From Bacillus timonensis (GTDB lineage Bacteria; Bacillota; Bacilli; Bacillales; Bacillaceae_L), in the NCBI RefSeq assembly GCF_000285535.1, contig NZ_HE610985.1, positions 1,246,763 to 1,310,762 on the forward strand: a stretch of DNA of 64,000 bases, given 5' to 3'. Every line of letters starts with the position of its first letter. Position 1 is the first letter of the stretch. The position numbers and the translations under genes were made by a program. Below the pieces are notes generated by a model. That model was not told the DNA's origin, did not search any database, and saw only the letters and a list, made by a program, of their open reading frames with translations. Positions 20,303-29,211 of the stretch are shown piece by piece.

Positions 20303-21085
20303 TCATTTGGTGACTTTTTGAACTTCCTTTACGATTTTGGTTCCTTTTAAAGATCCATCTACGGATAGCAATGATCCTTTTCCATTGATAATAGTAATTT
20401 CGCCTAGTCCCCCATCATTTAGTGCGGAAAGGGCTGCTTTTACCTTTGGAATCATTCCACCGTAAATTGTTCCATCTTCAATAAGAGTTAATACTGAATC
20501 AGTAGATAAAGAAGGCAATACTTCACCATCTTTTTTAATCCCATCTACATCTGTAACAAATAATAAATGCTGTGCCTTAAGCGCAATTGCAACACTCGCG
20601 GCTGCAGTATCAGCATTGATATTATACTTTAAAAAATCCTCATCAATTCCGATTGGTGAAATGACTGGAACATAATCCTGTGATAACAGATACTCTAGAA
20701 ACGTACCATTGACTTGTTCAATCTCACCAACATACCCTAATTGTTCAAGGTCTACAGGCTTAGCTATTAGTAGCTTTGCATCACACCCTGATAACCCAAT
20801 TGAAGGGATACCCGCTTTCTCGAGCTCTACAACAACTTTTTTATTTACCGTTCCTGACAATACCATTTCAACAACGTCAAGTACTTCCTTTGTTGTCTTT
20901 CGTAACCCATTTACAAATTCACTTTCAATATTTAAAGAAGAGAGTGTCTGACCAATCTCGGGTCCTCCGCCATGGACAACAACTACTTTATATCCGCTCT
21001 CTTTTAATTCTTTTATACTCTTAAAAAATGATTCAGACAGCTGAGAAAGAATGCTACCCCCACATTTGATAACAATTGTCTTCAT
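20303..21085 (-). CDS. argB: Acetylglutamate kinase
   Basis: 260 aa amino-acid kinase, phosphorylating N-acetylglutamate in arginine synthesis. Phosphate-binding KCGGSIL, VVVHGGGPEIG and the nucleotide-side KVKAALSALNDG are seen. The start at 21085 follows GAGGAG with 7-bp spacing; the longer frame (5 more codons) has no support. It ends 11 bp from argJ's stop and is transcribed with it. Confidence 0.95.
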   Translation of the reverse strand: MKTIVIKCGGSILSQLSESFFKSIKELKESGYKVVVVHGGGPEIGQTLSSLNIESEFVNGLRKTTKEVLDVVEMVLSGTVNKKVVVELEKAGIPSIGLSGCDAKLLIAKPVDLEQLGYVGEIEQVNGTFLEYLLSQDYVPVISPIGIDEDFLKYNINADTAAASVAIALKAQHLLFVTDVDGIKKDGEVLPSLSTDSVLTLIEDGTIYGGMIPKVKAALSALNDGGLGEITIINGKGSLLSVDGSLKGTKIVKEVQKVTK

Positions 21086-21096
21086 TTCAAGTCTCC

Positions 21097-22326
21097 TCAC
21101 GTACGGTAGCTTGCATTGATTTTGACATAATCATATGTTAAATCACAGCCCCAAGCAGTTCCAGCACCATTTCCTAAATGGAGGTCAACATGGATGACAA
21201 TGTCAGTTCCTTCTAGATACTCTTTTGCAAGCTCTTCTGAGAAAGCCACAGGTTGGCTTCCTTTTAACATTTGGATTGATCCGATTGAGATATCTACATT
21301 ATCAGGATTCACCGTTGCTGTACTATGACCAATCGCCCCAATAATTCTACCCCAGTTCGCATCTGCCCCATAAATTGCTGTTTTTACAAGATTCGAACCG
21401 ACAATCTTTTTGGCGATGATTCGTGCCTCTACATCTGATACCGCACCTGTTACATTCACTTCCACAAGCTTAGTAGCCCCTTCTCCGTCTTTTGCAATTT
21501 GCTTTGCTAAATCTTCAAAAGTTGATTGAAGTACTGAAACAAAAGACTCCCATTCAGGATGCCCTGGTGTAAGTGTATCATTTTCCGCTAAGCCACTTGC
21601 CATTACCAAAACCATATCATTTGTTGAAGTTTCACCATCAACTGTAATTTGGTTGAACGTAACGTCGGTTACAGCTTTCATAGCTACTTGGAGGTGTTCT
21701 GATTCAATATTTGCATCTGTTGTAACAAAACCTAACATCGTTGCCATGTTTGGATGAATCATCCCTGAACCTTTAGCCGCTCCACCTATTGTAATCTTCT
21801 TTCCATCAATAGTCGTTTGATAACATGCTTTTTTCATGACTAAATCAGTCGTTAAAATGGCTGTTTGGAAAGCGTCCGCAGCTTCTGGTGTATTAGATGG
21901 ATCAAGTTGTTTAATACCCGCTTTAATCTTATCCATTTGGAGAAGCTCACCAATTACACCTGTTGAGGCAACCGCTACTAAATGGTCTTCAATCCCAAAA
22001 TGAGCTGCTGACTCAGCCCTCATTTCGTATGCGTCTAACAGCCCTTGTTCACCTGTACAAGCATTTGCACATGCACTGTTTATGACAATCGCTTGTAACT
22101 TATTCTCCACTGCAATACTTTCTTTTGTTACCTTTAGAGGAGGAGCTTGAAAATGACTTTGCGTATAAACGGCTGCACAATTAGCCGGAACATCACAAAC
22201 AATCGCACCGAGATCTTTCTTTGAATAACGTAATCCGGCATGAACTCCCGCTGATTTAAAACCTTTCGGGGTTACCACAGATCCCTCTTCCAATTTCGAA
22301 ACTTGTATTTCCTTCATATCTATCAT
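21097..22326 (-). CDS. argJ: Bifunctional ornithine acetyltransferase / N-acetylglutamate synthase
   Basis: 409 aa precursor that cleaves itself at the conserved Thr in MATMLGFVTTDA into alpha and beta chains. It recycles the acetyl group from N-acetylornithine to glutamate, and in Bacillus also uses acetyl-CoA. Start at 22326 follows AAGGAGTG with 7-bp spacing. Second gene of the operon, 28 bp after argC. Confidence 0.96.
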   Translation of the reverse strand: MIDMKEIQVSKLEEGSVVTPKGFKSAGVHAGLRYSKKDLGAIVCDVPANCAAVYTQSHFQAPPLKVTKESIAVENKLQAIVINSACANACTGEQGLLDAYEMRAESAAHFGIEDHLVAVASTGVIGELLQMDKIKAGIKQLDPSNTPEAADAFQTAILTTDLVMKKACYQTTIDGKKITIGGAAKGSGMIHPNMATMLGFVTTDANIESEHLQVAMKAVTDVTFNQITVDGETSTNDMVLVMASGLAENDTLTPGHPEWESFVSVLQSTFEDLAKQIAKDGEGATKLVEVNVTGAVSDVEARIIAKKIVGSNLVKTAIYGADANWGRIIGAIGHSTATVNPDNVDISIGSIQMLKGSQPVAFSEELAKEYLEGTDIVIHVDLHLGNGAGTAWGCDLTYDYVKINASYRT

Positions 22327-22354
22327 GCAAAGTCACTCCTTTTCTATATACGCA

Positions 22355-23404
22355 TCATGGGAATAATGGGACGTAGTTTAATCCCGTATTTTCTTCTAAA
22401 CCACATAAAATATTTGCATTTTGAATTGCCTGTCCTGCGGCTCCCTTTACTAAGTTGTCGATTACTGAAACAACGGTAATCCGATTTGTTCTCTCATCAA
22501 AAGCAAGCCCAATATCACAATAATTCGTTCCATATACCTCTTTTGTGGACGGGAAAGTACCTTTTTCTCTGATTCTCACAAATGGAGCATTTTGATACCT
22601 TTCCTTATATATCTCATAAAGTTGGTCTAACGAAAGTGAATCTACTGCACTATTAATATACATCGTTGACATGATACCCCTTGTCATTGGTACTAAATGT
22701 GTACTAAATGTAACATATGGAATTGAATCATCCCAACCTTTAAGCAGTTGTTCAATTTCCGGAATATGTTGATGTTGATTCACCTTATAAATTGAAAAGT
22801 TATCATTGCTTTCTGCAAAATGGGCCGTCCTTGATGGGCTTTTTCCAGCTCCAGAAATACCAGATTTTGCATCTATTACAATTGATTTCTCGTCAATTAA
22901 TTTATGTTTCACTATCGGTGCTAAACCAAGTAAAGTTGCAGTTGGATAGCAACCTGGATTCGAAATAAAACTACTACTCTTAATTTCTTCCTTATTCCAT
23001 TCTGGTAAACCATATGTTGCTTTGTACAAGTCTTCTTGTAAAGCAGCTGGCTTTTTATACCACTGTTCATATTCACTAGGGTTTTTTAAACGATAATCCC
23101 CAGATAAATCAATTATCTTCACATTTTCTTTCAATAATTCAGGAACAATTGTTGTAGAAACTCCAGATGGAGTCGAAAGAAATACAATGTCCACTTCATT
23201 TGCAATCTTTGTAATATTAATATCTTCTAAAGAAAGATTTACCAGTTTAGTAACATGGGGGTAGACCTCTGAAAGCCTCATCCCTGTCTGTGATGAAGTA
23301 TGAATGGAATGCACGTCTATGACTGGGTGGTTTGCTAATAACCTCAATAATTCAATTCCGCCATAGCCAGTTACCCCGATAATTGCCGCTTTCAATTTAT
23401 CCAC
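22355..23404 (-). CDS. argC: N-acetyl-gamma-glutamyl-phosphate reductase
   Basis: 349 aa NADPH-dependent reductase, third step of arginine synthesis. Rossmann opening AAIIGVTGYGGIELLRLL and the active-site Cys in SNPGCYPTAT are present, with the His region STHLVPMTRGI. First gene of the argCJBD-carAB-argF operon. A consensus promoter with flanking ARG-box-like sequences lies directly upstream. Confidence 0.97.
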   Translation of the reverse strand: MDKLKAAIIGVTGYGGIELLRLLANHPVIDVHSIHTSSQTGMRLSEVYPHVTKLVNLSLEDINITKIANEVDIVFLSTPSGVSTTIVPELLKENVKIIDLSGDYRLKNPSEYEQWYKKPAALQEDLYKATYGLPEWNKEEIKSSSFISNPGCYPTATLLGLAPIVKHKLIDEKSIVIDAKSGISGAGKSPSRTAHFAESNDNFSIYKVNQHQHIPEIEQLLKGWDDSIPYVTFSTHLVPMTRGIMSTMYINSAVDSLSLDQLYEIYKERYQNAPFVRIREKGTFPSTKEVYGTNYCDIGLAFDERTNRITVVSVIDNLVKGAAGQAIQNANILCGLEENTGLNYVPLFP

Positions 23405-23437
23405 CTCGTTGTTTTAATAAATGTTGAAATATGTACC

Positions 23438-23481
23438 ATTATAAGTCCGTATAAAAATAAAATCAATTGTATTTTTATAAA
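23438..23481 (-). promoter_or_regulatory. argC promoter with ARG-box-like operators
   Basis: On the minus strand TTGATT (23461-23466) and TATAAT (23438-23443) with a 17-bp spacer. TTTATAAAAATACAATT (23465-23481) overlaps the -35 and an inverted TTATTTTTATACG fills the spacer. Both resemble AhrC ARG boxes, so repression by arginine is expected. Confidence 0.75.
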
Positions 23482-23499
23482 TATTTCCGTTTTTTTATG

Positions 23500-23524
23500 C
23501 AAAAAAACCACCAGAGGTGGTTTT
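23500..23524 (-). terminator. Molybdopterin operon terminator
   Basis: AAAACCACC-AGA-GGTGGTTTT, followed on the minus strand by seven T. It sits just after moaD and separates this operon from the argC promoter. Confidence 0.8.
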
Positions 23525-23532
23525 GTAGAAAT

Positions 23533-23765
23533 TCAACCCCCACTTACTGGTGGAATTAAAGCAACTATATCTCCTGCTTTTACAACGTCTTCATCTACTG
23601 CATATTCTTCATTTATAGCAAACATAATTTGATCAAGGTTCCTTATACCATTATCGTTTGCAAGCCGTTTTTTAAGGTTGAAACGGTTATCTCATCTGTA
23701 TGGAGAGTGATTTTGTCTGTTCCCGCCATTTCCTGTAGATGGGCAAAAAATAAAATCGTAATCAT
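23533..23765 (-). pseudogene. moaD: Molybdopterin synthase small subunit MoaD, frameshifted
   Basis: The ATG overlaps the moaE stop and follows GAGGAGG. The frame reads MITILFFAHLQEMAGTDKIT, then fails after about 40 codons. One extra A in the A6 run (plus-strand T-run 23668-23673) restores a 77-aa protein ending VALIPPVSGG, the double-Gly tail that carries the thiocarboxylate sulphur. MoaD with MoaE converts precursor Z to molybdopterin. The intact partner genes argue that the gene is functional and the base was missed in sequencing. Confidence 0.85.
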
Positions 23766-24235
23766 TTCAAATCCTCCTCTTCAGGTCGACCGGTTGGATA
23801 TTGTTTTGTTTCCAATTGATCCCCTATCCACATTTCTCCGTCTTCCCAATGTTCTTTTTTCCAAATGGGTACAATTTGTTTTATCCGTTCGATTGCATAC
23901 TCATTTGCTGCATAGGAATCCTTACGATGGGGTGTGGAAACGGCGATAACAACTGCCGCTTCTGAAATATCTAACCGACCAATTCGGTGGGTAATCGCTG
24001 TTATTGCTTCAGGCCATTTTTCAGATATTTCCACACCAATTTGAGCAAGCTTTTTTTCTGCCATTGGAATATATGCATCATACTCTAAATAAAGCGTTCG
24101 CTTGCCCCTTGTAAATTCGCGCACTGTTCCGATAAAGGTTGTAACGGCACCTGCCTCACGTCTGATAACCTTATTCGTAACCTCTTCAACATTGATAGGT
24201 TCATTTGTAATTTCAAATAAAGATTCTTTATTCAT
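23762..24235 (-). CDS. moaE: Molybdopterin synthase large subunit
   Basis: 157 aa catalytic subunit of molybdopterin synthase. Conserved blocks AGAVTTFIGTVREFTRGK, LEYDAYIPMAE and SVTPHRK-like VSTPHRKDSYAANEYAIE are seen. It overlaps mobB by 4 bp and moaD by 4 bp, so the three are coupled. It serves molybdoenzymes such as nitrate reductase, none of which lies in this window. Confidence 0.94.
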   Translation of the reverse strand: MNKESLFEITNEPINVEEVTNKVIRREAGAVTTFIGTVREFTRGKRTLYLEYDAYIPMAEKKLAQIGVEISEKWPEAITAITHRIGRLDISEAAVVIAVSTPHRKDSYAANEYAIERIKQIVPIWKKEHWEDGEMWIGDQLETKQYPTGRPEEEDLK

Positions 24236-24741
24236 TGATTTACCTCACTAAAAATCCAACGTAAATAACTTTCTTCATCTTTTATATGGAAAAGAGGAAA
24301 TTTACATTGAATCGGGATCCAGGATATAACTGCAACAATATTTGTTAATGAAGTAAGCAGCTCAATATCCTCGTCCTTCCTTATTAAAATAATTTTTGGA
24401 TAATCTTCTTTTTTAAATCCTTCAATTAAAATCATATCATTTTCAAAAAAAGCGTAAAGCTGTATTAGCTTTTCGAGAGTCCATCCAGAAGTCTTGGCTT
24501 CCAGTTGAAGACTCCCGCCACCTTCAACTATCGTGGCAGAGGCACCAGCTTTAAAATGACGGGAAGAATCCTTTTCTAGTTGGAGACTTTCTAAGCTACT
24601 TTGATGTCCATGGTGTTTAATAGTAGCAATTTTCACACCTTGCTCTGTACCTCTTTTTACAATTTTTTCAACCAGGGTTGTTTTCCCACAATTTTGATAC
24701 CCGACAACTTGTAAAAGTGGAAACCTTATGTCCACGGCCAT
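24232..24741 (-). CDS. mobB: Molybdopterin-guanine dinucleotide adapter MobB
   Basis: 169 aa P-loop GTP-binding protein. The P-loop is GYQNCGKTTL and KIATIKHHGH follows, as usual for MobB. It assists MobA in forming the guanine dinucleotide cofactor. It overlaps moeA by 16 bp. MobA itself is encoded separately at 34.9 kb. Confidence 0.93.
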   Translation of the reverse strand: MAVDIRFPLLQVVGYQNCGKTTLVEKIVKRGTEQGVKIATIKHHGHQSSLESLQLEKDSSRHFKAGASATIVEGGGSLQLEAKTSGWTLEKLIQLYAFFENDMILIEGFKKEDYPKIILIRKDEDIELLTSLTNIVAVISWIPIQCKFPLFHIKDEESYLRWIFSEVNQ

Positions 24742-25994
24742 AAACTTCCTTCCTGGTCTTCAAGGTACAACACATCAACCACATCGCCAGTTCCAAATCC
24801 ACGTGTTCCACCTGGTAAAACCATAAGCGCATTTGCTCCTGCAAGCGAGGATACAACATTTGATTTATCCAGACCACTTGGTTTCACAACTATTTTTCCA
24901 TCGAAAAAACTAATTTTACTTCGTACAAACCTTGTAAATGGATTTGGTTTTGGAAAGTCTGCTTTCAGTTCTGCTTTCATTTTTAATAGATGTGGATATT
25001 TTGAGAATAATCTTGACCGCACCACTGGTCGAACTAATAATTCAAACCCAACATAACAAGCTGAAGGATTACCTGATAATCCAAATAATAGCTTGCCATT
25101 GAGCTGAGCAACTGTTGTAACACTTCCAGGTCTCATCGCAATTTTATTAAACAATACTTCTGCTCCTAATTTTTCATAAATCGCAGGGAGGTAATCATAA
25201 TCGCCAACGGACACCCCACCAGTTGTAATTAACATATCAACTTCATTTATTGCATTTTTAATTGCCTCATAGCAAAGTTCAAAGTCGTCTGAGAGTTTAC
25301 CAAAATACTTTGGCTCTGCTCCAGCCCTTTCAATTTGTGCACTTACCATATAGGCATTGCTGTTTCGAATTTTTCCTGGAACAAGTTCTTCATTGACATC
25401 AAGCAATTCAGTTCCTGTTGCATAAATGCCGATGACGGGCTTTTTCGCAACCTTAACTTGATGATAGCCAAAGGTTGCTAATAATGCTTTTACACCTGGG
25501 TTAATGAATATTCCTTTTTCTACTAAAACGGTGTCTTTTTTAGTGTCCTCTCCTTGGAATGATACATTATCCCCAGATTTAAAAGATCGTTTTATTGACA
25601 TGAATTTCTTACCATCACGTTCATACTCATTCGTTAACTCTAACATTACAACCGCGTCACATTCGAGTGGCATTTGTGCGCCAGTCATGATTCGAATAGC
25701 TTGAAAAGCTTCTACCTTTTTCGTCGCAACAGATCCTGCTCCAATTTCTTCTATTACTTCAAATTCAACTGGATGGTCCTGTCCTGCCTTTCTGGTATCC
25801 ACAGCCCTCACTGCAAAACCATCATATGGAGACCGGTCAAAATGAGGAACATCATGGTCAGCCATTAAATCTTCTGCTAAAAAGCGTCCATAACTAGCTT
25901 CAATCGGCACAGGTTCTTTCGTACCTGAACCTGCAAATTCCATCACACGTGATACCGCTTCCGGAACGGGTATCGGGGTTCGTCTTTCAACCAT
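24726..25994 (-). CDS. moeA: Molybdopterin molybdenumtransferase MoeA
   Basis: 422 aa enzyme inserting molybdate into adenylated molybdopterin. Blocks include HFDRSPYDGFAVRA, the MPT-binding-like TTGGVSVGDYDYL and LSGNPSACYVGFE. I start at MVERRTPIPV (25994) because AGTGAG lies about 9 bp ahead; the ATG three codons earlier is too close to it. First gene of a moeA-mobB-moaE-moaD operon. Confidence 0.94.
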   Translation of the reverse strand: MVERRTPIPVPEAVSRVMEFAGSGTKEPVPIEASYGRFLAEDLMADHDVPHFDRSPYDGFAVRAVDTRKAGQDHPVEFEVIEEIGAGSVATKKVEAFQAIRIMTGAQMPLECDAVVMLELTNEYERDGKKFMSIKRSFKSGDNVSFQGEDTKKDTVLVEKGIFINPGVKALLATFGYHQVKVAKKPVIGIYATGTELLDVNEELVPGKIRNSNAYMVSAQIERAGAEPKYFGKLSDDFELCYEAIKNAINEVDMLITTGGVSVGDYDYLPAIYEKLGAEVLFNKIAMRPGSVTTVAQLNGKLLFGLSGNPSACYVGFELLVRPVVRSRLFSKYPHLLKMKAELKADFPKPNPFTRFVRSKISFFDGKIVVKPSGLDKSNVVSSLAGANALMVLPGGTRGFGTGDVVDVLYLEDQEGSLWPWT

Positions 25995-26054
25995 TTTTTT
26001 CATCTCACTTTAATCTGCTTTTTTTCTTATTGTAGTATATTTAAGCAAAAACCA

Positions 26055-27017
26055 CTACTTTCTTGCTGTGATTTCATTAAGCTGAATCATTCCTTCTTCT
26101 AGTTTGTCATCAACAACTTTGGCGTCAGTAATATGCTGGGTTATTAAATGGTTCGCATTTTCAAACAACTCTTTTGTATTGGAGATTTCGTTCATTACAT
26201 CCTGCGAATACACCTTTTGCTCCTGGATAGTATTTAGAACAAAATGAACTTCTTTTTGAACAGACTTAATAACAGACATAATATAGTTAAATTTTTCAGT
26301 TGTATTTGTACTCGCTTCAACCCCAGAATGAACTAGATTTGTACTTATTGTTGTAGAGTGTAAGGATTCATCAATTTCTTTTTGAATTGCCTTTGTAAGG
26401 GAACTAATATGCTCTGTGCTAGAAGCCGTACTTTCTGCAAGCTTCCTAACTTCCGCTGCAACGACTGAAAATCCTTTTCCTTGCTCACCTGCTCTTGCAG
26501 CTTCAATGGATGCATTTAATGCTAATAAATTTGTTTGTTCTGCAATCTCCTTGATGACTTGTACAATATTTTCAATTTCCTTAGAACGGTTATTTAGATG
26601 ATTCATTTTTTCAGAGGTATCATTTAATTGGATCCCTAGTTCTTTCATGATGGATTCAACTTCTAATACCTGATTCTTGCCTTCAGTTGACTTTGCAACC
26701 ATATCTTCGGCCGCCGAAAGCAGGGTTTGGCCATTTTCGTATAATTTCGTAGAGTTGTTAAAGGACAATAGACTAAGTTCTTCAACACGGTCGAATTTAG
26801 ATTTTATTTTAGCGACCAAATCACCAAGAACATGATGCTGACCATTCACATGTTCGTGCTGTTCGATTGTAGCTACAAGTTCCTCGTAAAAATTTTTGAA
26901 AAATACGGATGTGCTTACCTCCTGTTGCTCCCTTTCCACTTTTAAATCTTCCAATTCCTTTTTAAGTTGTTCATTTTCTTGTTCAAGCTCGTCTATATAT
27001 TGTTTACGAATAAACAT
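26055..27017 (-). CDS. Soluble methyl-accepting chemotaxis-type signalling protein
   Basis: 320 aa with no membrane segment. A long coiled coil (about residues 5-35, [16 protein letters not shown]) leads to an MCP signalling domain with the hairpin tip sequence [21 protein letters not shown] and [15 protein letters not shown]. There is no recognised ligand domain, HAMP or haem motif; two His-containing stretches ([18 protein letters not shown]) are suggestive. An Fnr-type box lies about 42 bp upstream of a plausible start point, and the RIC gene is divergent. A cytoplasmic redox or nitrogen-oxide taxis sensor is possible but is inference. Confidence 0.8.
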   Translation of the reverse strand: MFIRKQYIDELEQENEQLKKELEDLKVEREQQEVSTSVFFKNFYEELVATIEQHEHVNGQHHVLGDLVAKIKSKFDRVEELSLLSFNNSTKLYENGQTLLSAAEDMVAKSTEGKNQVLEVESIMKELGIQLNDTSEKMNHLNNRSKEIENIVQVIKEIAEQTNLLALNASIEAARAGEQGKGFSVVAAEVRKLAESTASSTEHISSLTKAIQKEIDESLHSTTISTNLVHSGVEASTNTTEKFNYIMSVIKSVQKEVHFVLNTIQEQKVYSQDVMNEISNTKELFENANHLITQHITDAKVVDDKLEEGMIQLNEITARK

Positions 27018-27084
27018 CGGTATGACATCTCCCTGTAGCAATCTTTATTTGGCTTTATCGTACCAAACATGTCCTATTTAGACC

Positions 27085-27100
27085 TGTGATATAAATCACT
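27085..27100. promoter_or_regulatory. Fnr-type box before the soluble chemoreceptor
   Basis: TGTGA-TATAAA-TCACT, one mismatch from the Fnr/CRP palindrome TGTGA-N6-TCACA. Its centre is about 42 bp upstream of the start point predicted from TACGAT at 27057-27062 on the minus strand, the position of a class II activator. Confidence 0.6.
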
Positions 27101-27133
27101 TTGACCCTTATTTTCGGCAATTTTCATTATATG

Positions 27134-27149
27134 TGTGATACGAATCACC
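27134..27149. promoter_or_regulatory. Fnr-type box before the RIC gene
   Basis: TGTGA-TACGAA-TCACC. A TATGCT -10 at 27171-27176 gives a start point near 27183, placing the box centre about 41.5 bp upstream. Anaerobic activation of the downstream gene is inferred. Confidence 0.65.
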
Positions 27150-27207
27150 TCATTCTTCTTTTTAAGAAGATATGCTATAAGTAGTAAACGATATTGGAGG
27201 TAGAATC

Positions 27208-27915
27208 ATGGAGCAAACTTTTACCGAGCAACACATCATTGGAGAAATTGTAACAGAGTTTCCTAAGGCTGGAGATCTTTTCAAAAAACTTCGAATTGAT
27301 TTTTGCTGTGGCGGAAACCGGCCACTTATAGATGCAATTGAGGAAAGAAATCTTTCGAAAGAGGAAGTATTAACAAAATTAAATTCTCTTTATCAAGATA
27401 TGAAGGAATTAAATGAAAAAACAGTGGATTGGAAGGCTGCAAGTTATTCTGAATTAATTGACCATATCGTTAATAAACATCATCGTTATTTAAATGAAGA
27501 GCTTCCACAACTTAGTCCATATGTAACAAAGGTACTGCGAGTACATGGAGGAAATCATCCACATCTTGCAAGAGTGCATTCACTTTTTAATCAATTGAAG
27601 GTTGAGTTAGAACAACATACAATCAAAGAAGAGTCAGAGTCATTTCCTCTCATCGTAAAATTTGAAAATGAACCAACATCTGAAAATCATGAATTAGTCA
27701 AAAAACATGTGGCGGAATTAGAAGGTGATCACGATGAAGCCGGAATTATTATAAAAGAAATCCGAGACATTACAAATGACTTCCAACCGCCAATCGGTGC
27801 ATGTGGAACATATCGTCTGGTCTACCAACGATTAGAAGCATTGGAAGCAGACCTTTTTCAACATATTCATTTAGAAAATAACATTCTATTCCCTCGTGCA
27901 GCAACTGGAAACTAA
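27208..27915 (+). CDS. ric: RIC/ScdA di-iron protein for iron-sulphur cluster repair
   Basis: 235 aa. The N-terminal ScdA_N/DUF542 domain carries DFCCGG (Cys33, Cys34). A hemerythrin-like four-helix domain follows with His/Glu ligands in HIVNKHHRYL, VHGGNHPHL, EGDHDEAG and HIHLENNILFPRA. The family repairs iron-sulphur clusters damaged by nitric oxide or peroxide. Start follows TTGGAGGTAG. It sits next to a nitric oxide reductase and has an Fnr-type box upstream, which fits a role in nitrosative stress. Confidence 0.93.
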   Translation: MEQTFTEQHIIGEIVTEFPKAGDLFKKLRIDFCCGGNRPLIDAIEERNLSKEEVLTKLNSLYQDMKELNEKTVDWKAASYSELIDHIVNKHHRYLNEELPQLSPYVTKVLRVHGGNHPHLARVHSLFNQLKVELEQHTIKEESESFPLIVKFENEPTSENHELVKKHVAELEGDHDEAGIIIKEIRDITNDFQPPIGACGTYRLVYQRLEALEADLFQHIHLENNILFPRAATGN

Positions 27916-27921
27916 ATAGAA

Positions 27922-27955
27922 AAAATGAGCCGATACCAAGTCGGCTCATTTTTTA
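27922..27955. terminator. Bidirectional terminator
   Basis: AAAATGAGCCGA-TACCAAG-TCGGCTCATTTTTT lies between the RIC gene and the convergent nitric oxide reductase operon; T-runs serve both strands. Confidence 0.85.
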
Positions 27956-28591
27956 TGTCAACTTTTTAATCAAAGTTTTTGGAGTTATATTGATTTTTAA
28001 ATATTGATGTTTTTTATTTTTCTTCTTGCTTAATTCTGGCCTCCCTATAAAAACTCTCCCGATAAATAAAAGACAAATGACCACACCTAGTAAAAACATT
28101 GCTTTTCCTAGCTGTTGCTGGGCTGTAACTAAGTAGTTATTGCAAAGTCGCGAGGGAGATACTGTATAAAGCCAGCTCATCACAAAGATCATCGAAATAA
28201 GATTCGCCCATATAAACGCTTTACTTATTGGACCAAGCAGTTGCCAGCTATAAAATAAGAATACCCCAGCAAGAAATGGTAGACTCAAATATTTGGCAAT
28301 CTCCATTCCTGGTTCATTCAGCGCTGCATCAATCGATCTTGGTAAAATCCAAAAACCTACTACACTTATAGTCATTATTATTCCTGCAATTCCATTTTCA
28401 TTAAAATAGTGACAGGGGGTTTGCAATTTTTTTGGTAACCCTTTTGCTAGGAAATAACCACTACCAACAAGTAACGGGTATTGAACAAGCATGGTACCTA
28501 CCATACTTGCCTCTAACATTGATCTTACATACGGGACTGAAACGAATAGAAGTAAAAGTAGCCCTATAAATATATTTCGATAACGGTACAC
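27953..28591 (-). CDS. Membrane protein at the end of the CuA nitric oxide reductase operon
   Basis: 212 aa, about six membrane helices, with a basic Lys-rich tail (KKKNKKHQYLK). No known domain recognised. A His/Cys pair (TPCHYFNENG) and a Cys in SRLCNN may bind metal but this is speculation. It starts 11 bp after the Sco gene and is the last gene before a terminator, so it probably helps assemble or support the reductase. Function unknown. Confidence 0.75.
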   Translation of the reverse strand: MYRYRNIFIGLLLLLFVSVPYVRSMLEASMVGTMLVQYPLLVGSGYFLAKGLPKKLQTPCHYFNENGIAGIIMTISVVGFWILPRSIDAALNEPGMEIAKYLSLPFLAGVFLFYSWQLLGPISKAFIWANLISMIFVMSWLYTVSPSRLCNNYLVTAQQQLGKAMFLLGVVICLLFIGRVFIGRPELSKKKNKKHQYLKINITPKTLIKKLT

Positions 28592-28602
28592 TTATTTCAC
28601 CT

Positions 28603-29211
28603 CTAAAAAAGAAAAGTATCTAAATATTCCACAACAGTGTGCGGTGTTTGGTAATCGAAGACATTCGTTAGTTGTCCCTCTGGATTAATCACATAAAATG
28701 CAGAATTGTGCTCATATCCACCATATTCATTAGGTATTACCACAACTTCTAGCGCGTCTAACACGTCTTGTAATTCCTTTTCGTCTTGAATGGTAGCCAT
28801 TTTCCACCGTTCCCCGTCCGCTCCAAAGTGGTCTGAATATGCATGTAAGACAGACGGAGAATCGTACTCTGGATCAAAGCTAATACTTACAAGTACTACT
28901 TTTTTTCCGAGAACATCCTTAGGGATATTTTCATAAATTTCAGCAAAGTTCCTTTCCAATACCGGACATACATCCCCACAGGATGTATACATGAAGGTCA
29001 TAAGTGTGTATTTTCCCTCTAATTCTTGTAAGTGAAAGGCTTTCGAATTTGAGTCAATTAATGTAGCGGAAGGGAGCCTTGGCTGCTCCCTTTCTAATTC
29101 AATAATTCTAGCTTTCTCTGCTGTAAAAGCCTGTAATCCATCTGTACCAACCCATAACAAAGTGAGTCCCGCTATAAGTGCAAATAGAATTCCAACACTT
29201 TTACGCAACAT
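28603..29211 (-). CDS. Sco1/SenC copper chaperone
   Basis: 202 aa membrane-anchored thioredoxin-fold protein: one N-terminal helix (about 5-24) then the SCO1/SenC domain. Copper ligands are Cys78 and Cys82 (TSCGDVCPV) and the His in YEHNSAFY. Sco proteins load the CuA site of terminal oxidases. Its start overlaps the end of the catalytic-subunit gene by 11 bp, so CuA of the neighbouring subunit is the likely target. Confidence 0.93.
   Translation of the reverse strand: MLRKSVGILFALIAGLTLLWVGTDGLQAFTAEKARIIELEREQPRLPSATLIDSNSKAFHLQELEGKYTLMTFMYTSCGDVCPVLERNFAEIYENIPKDVLGKKVVLVSISFDPEYDSPSVLHAYSDHFGADGERWKMATIQDEKELQDVLDALEVVVIPNEYGGYEHNSAFYVINPEGQLTNVFDYQTPHTVVEYLDTFLF

Noticed and set aside
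26004-26054. Moco riboswitch before moeA
   Set aside because: The leader is about 50 bp, T-rich and without stable stems.
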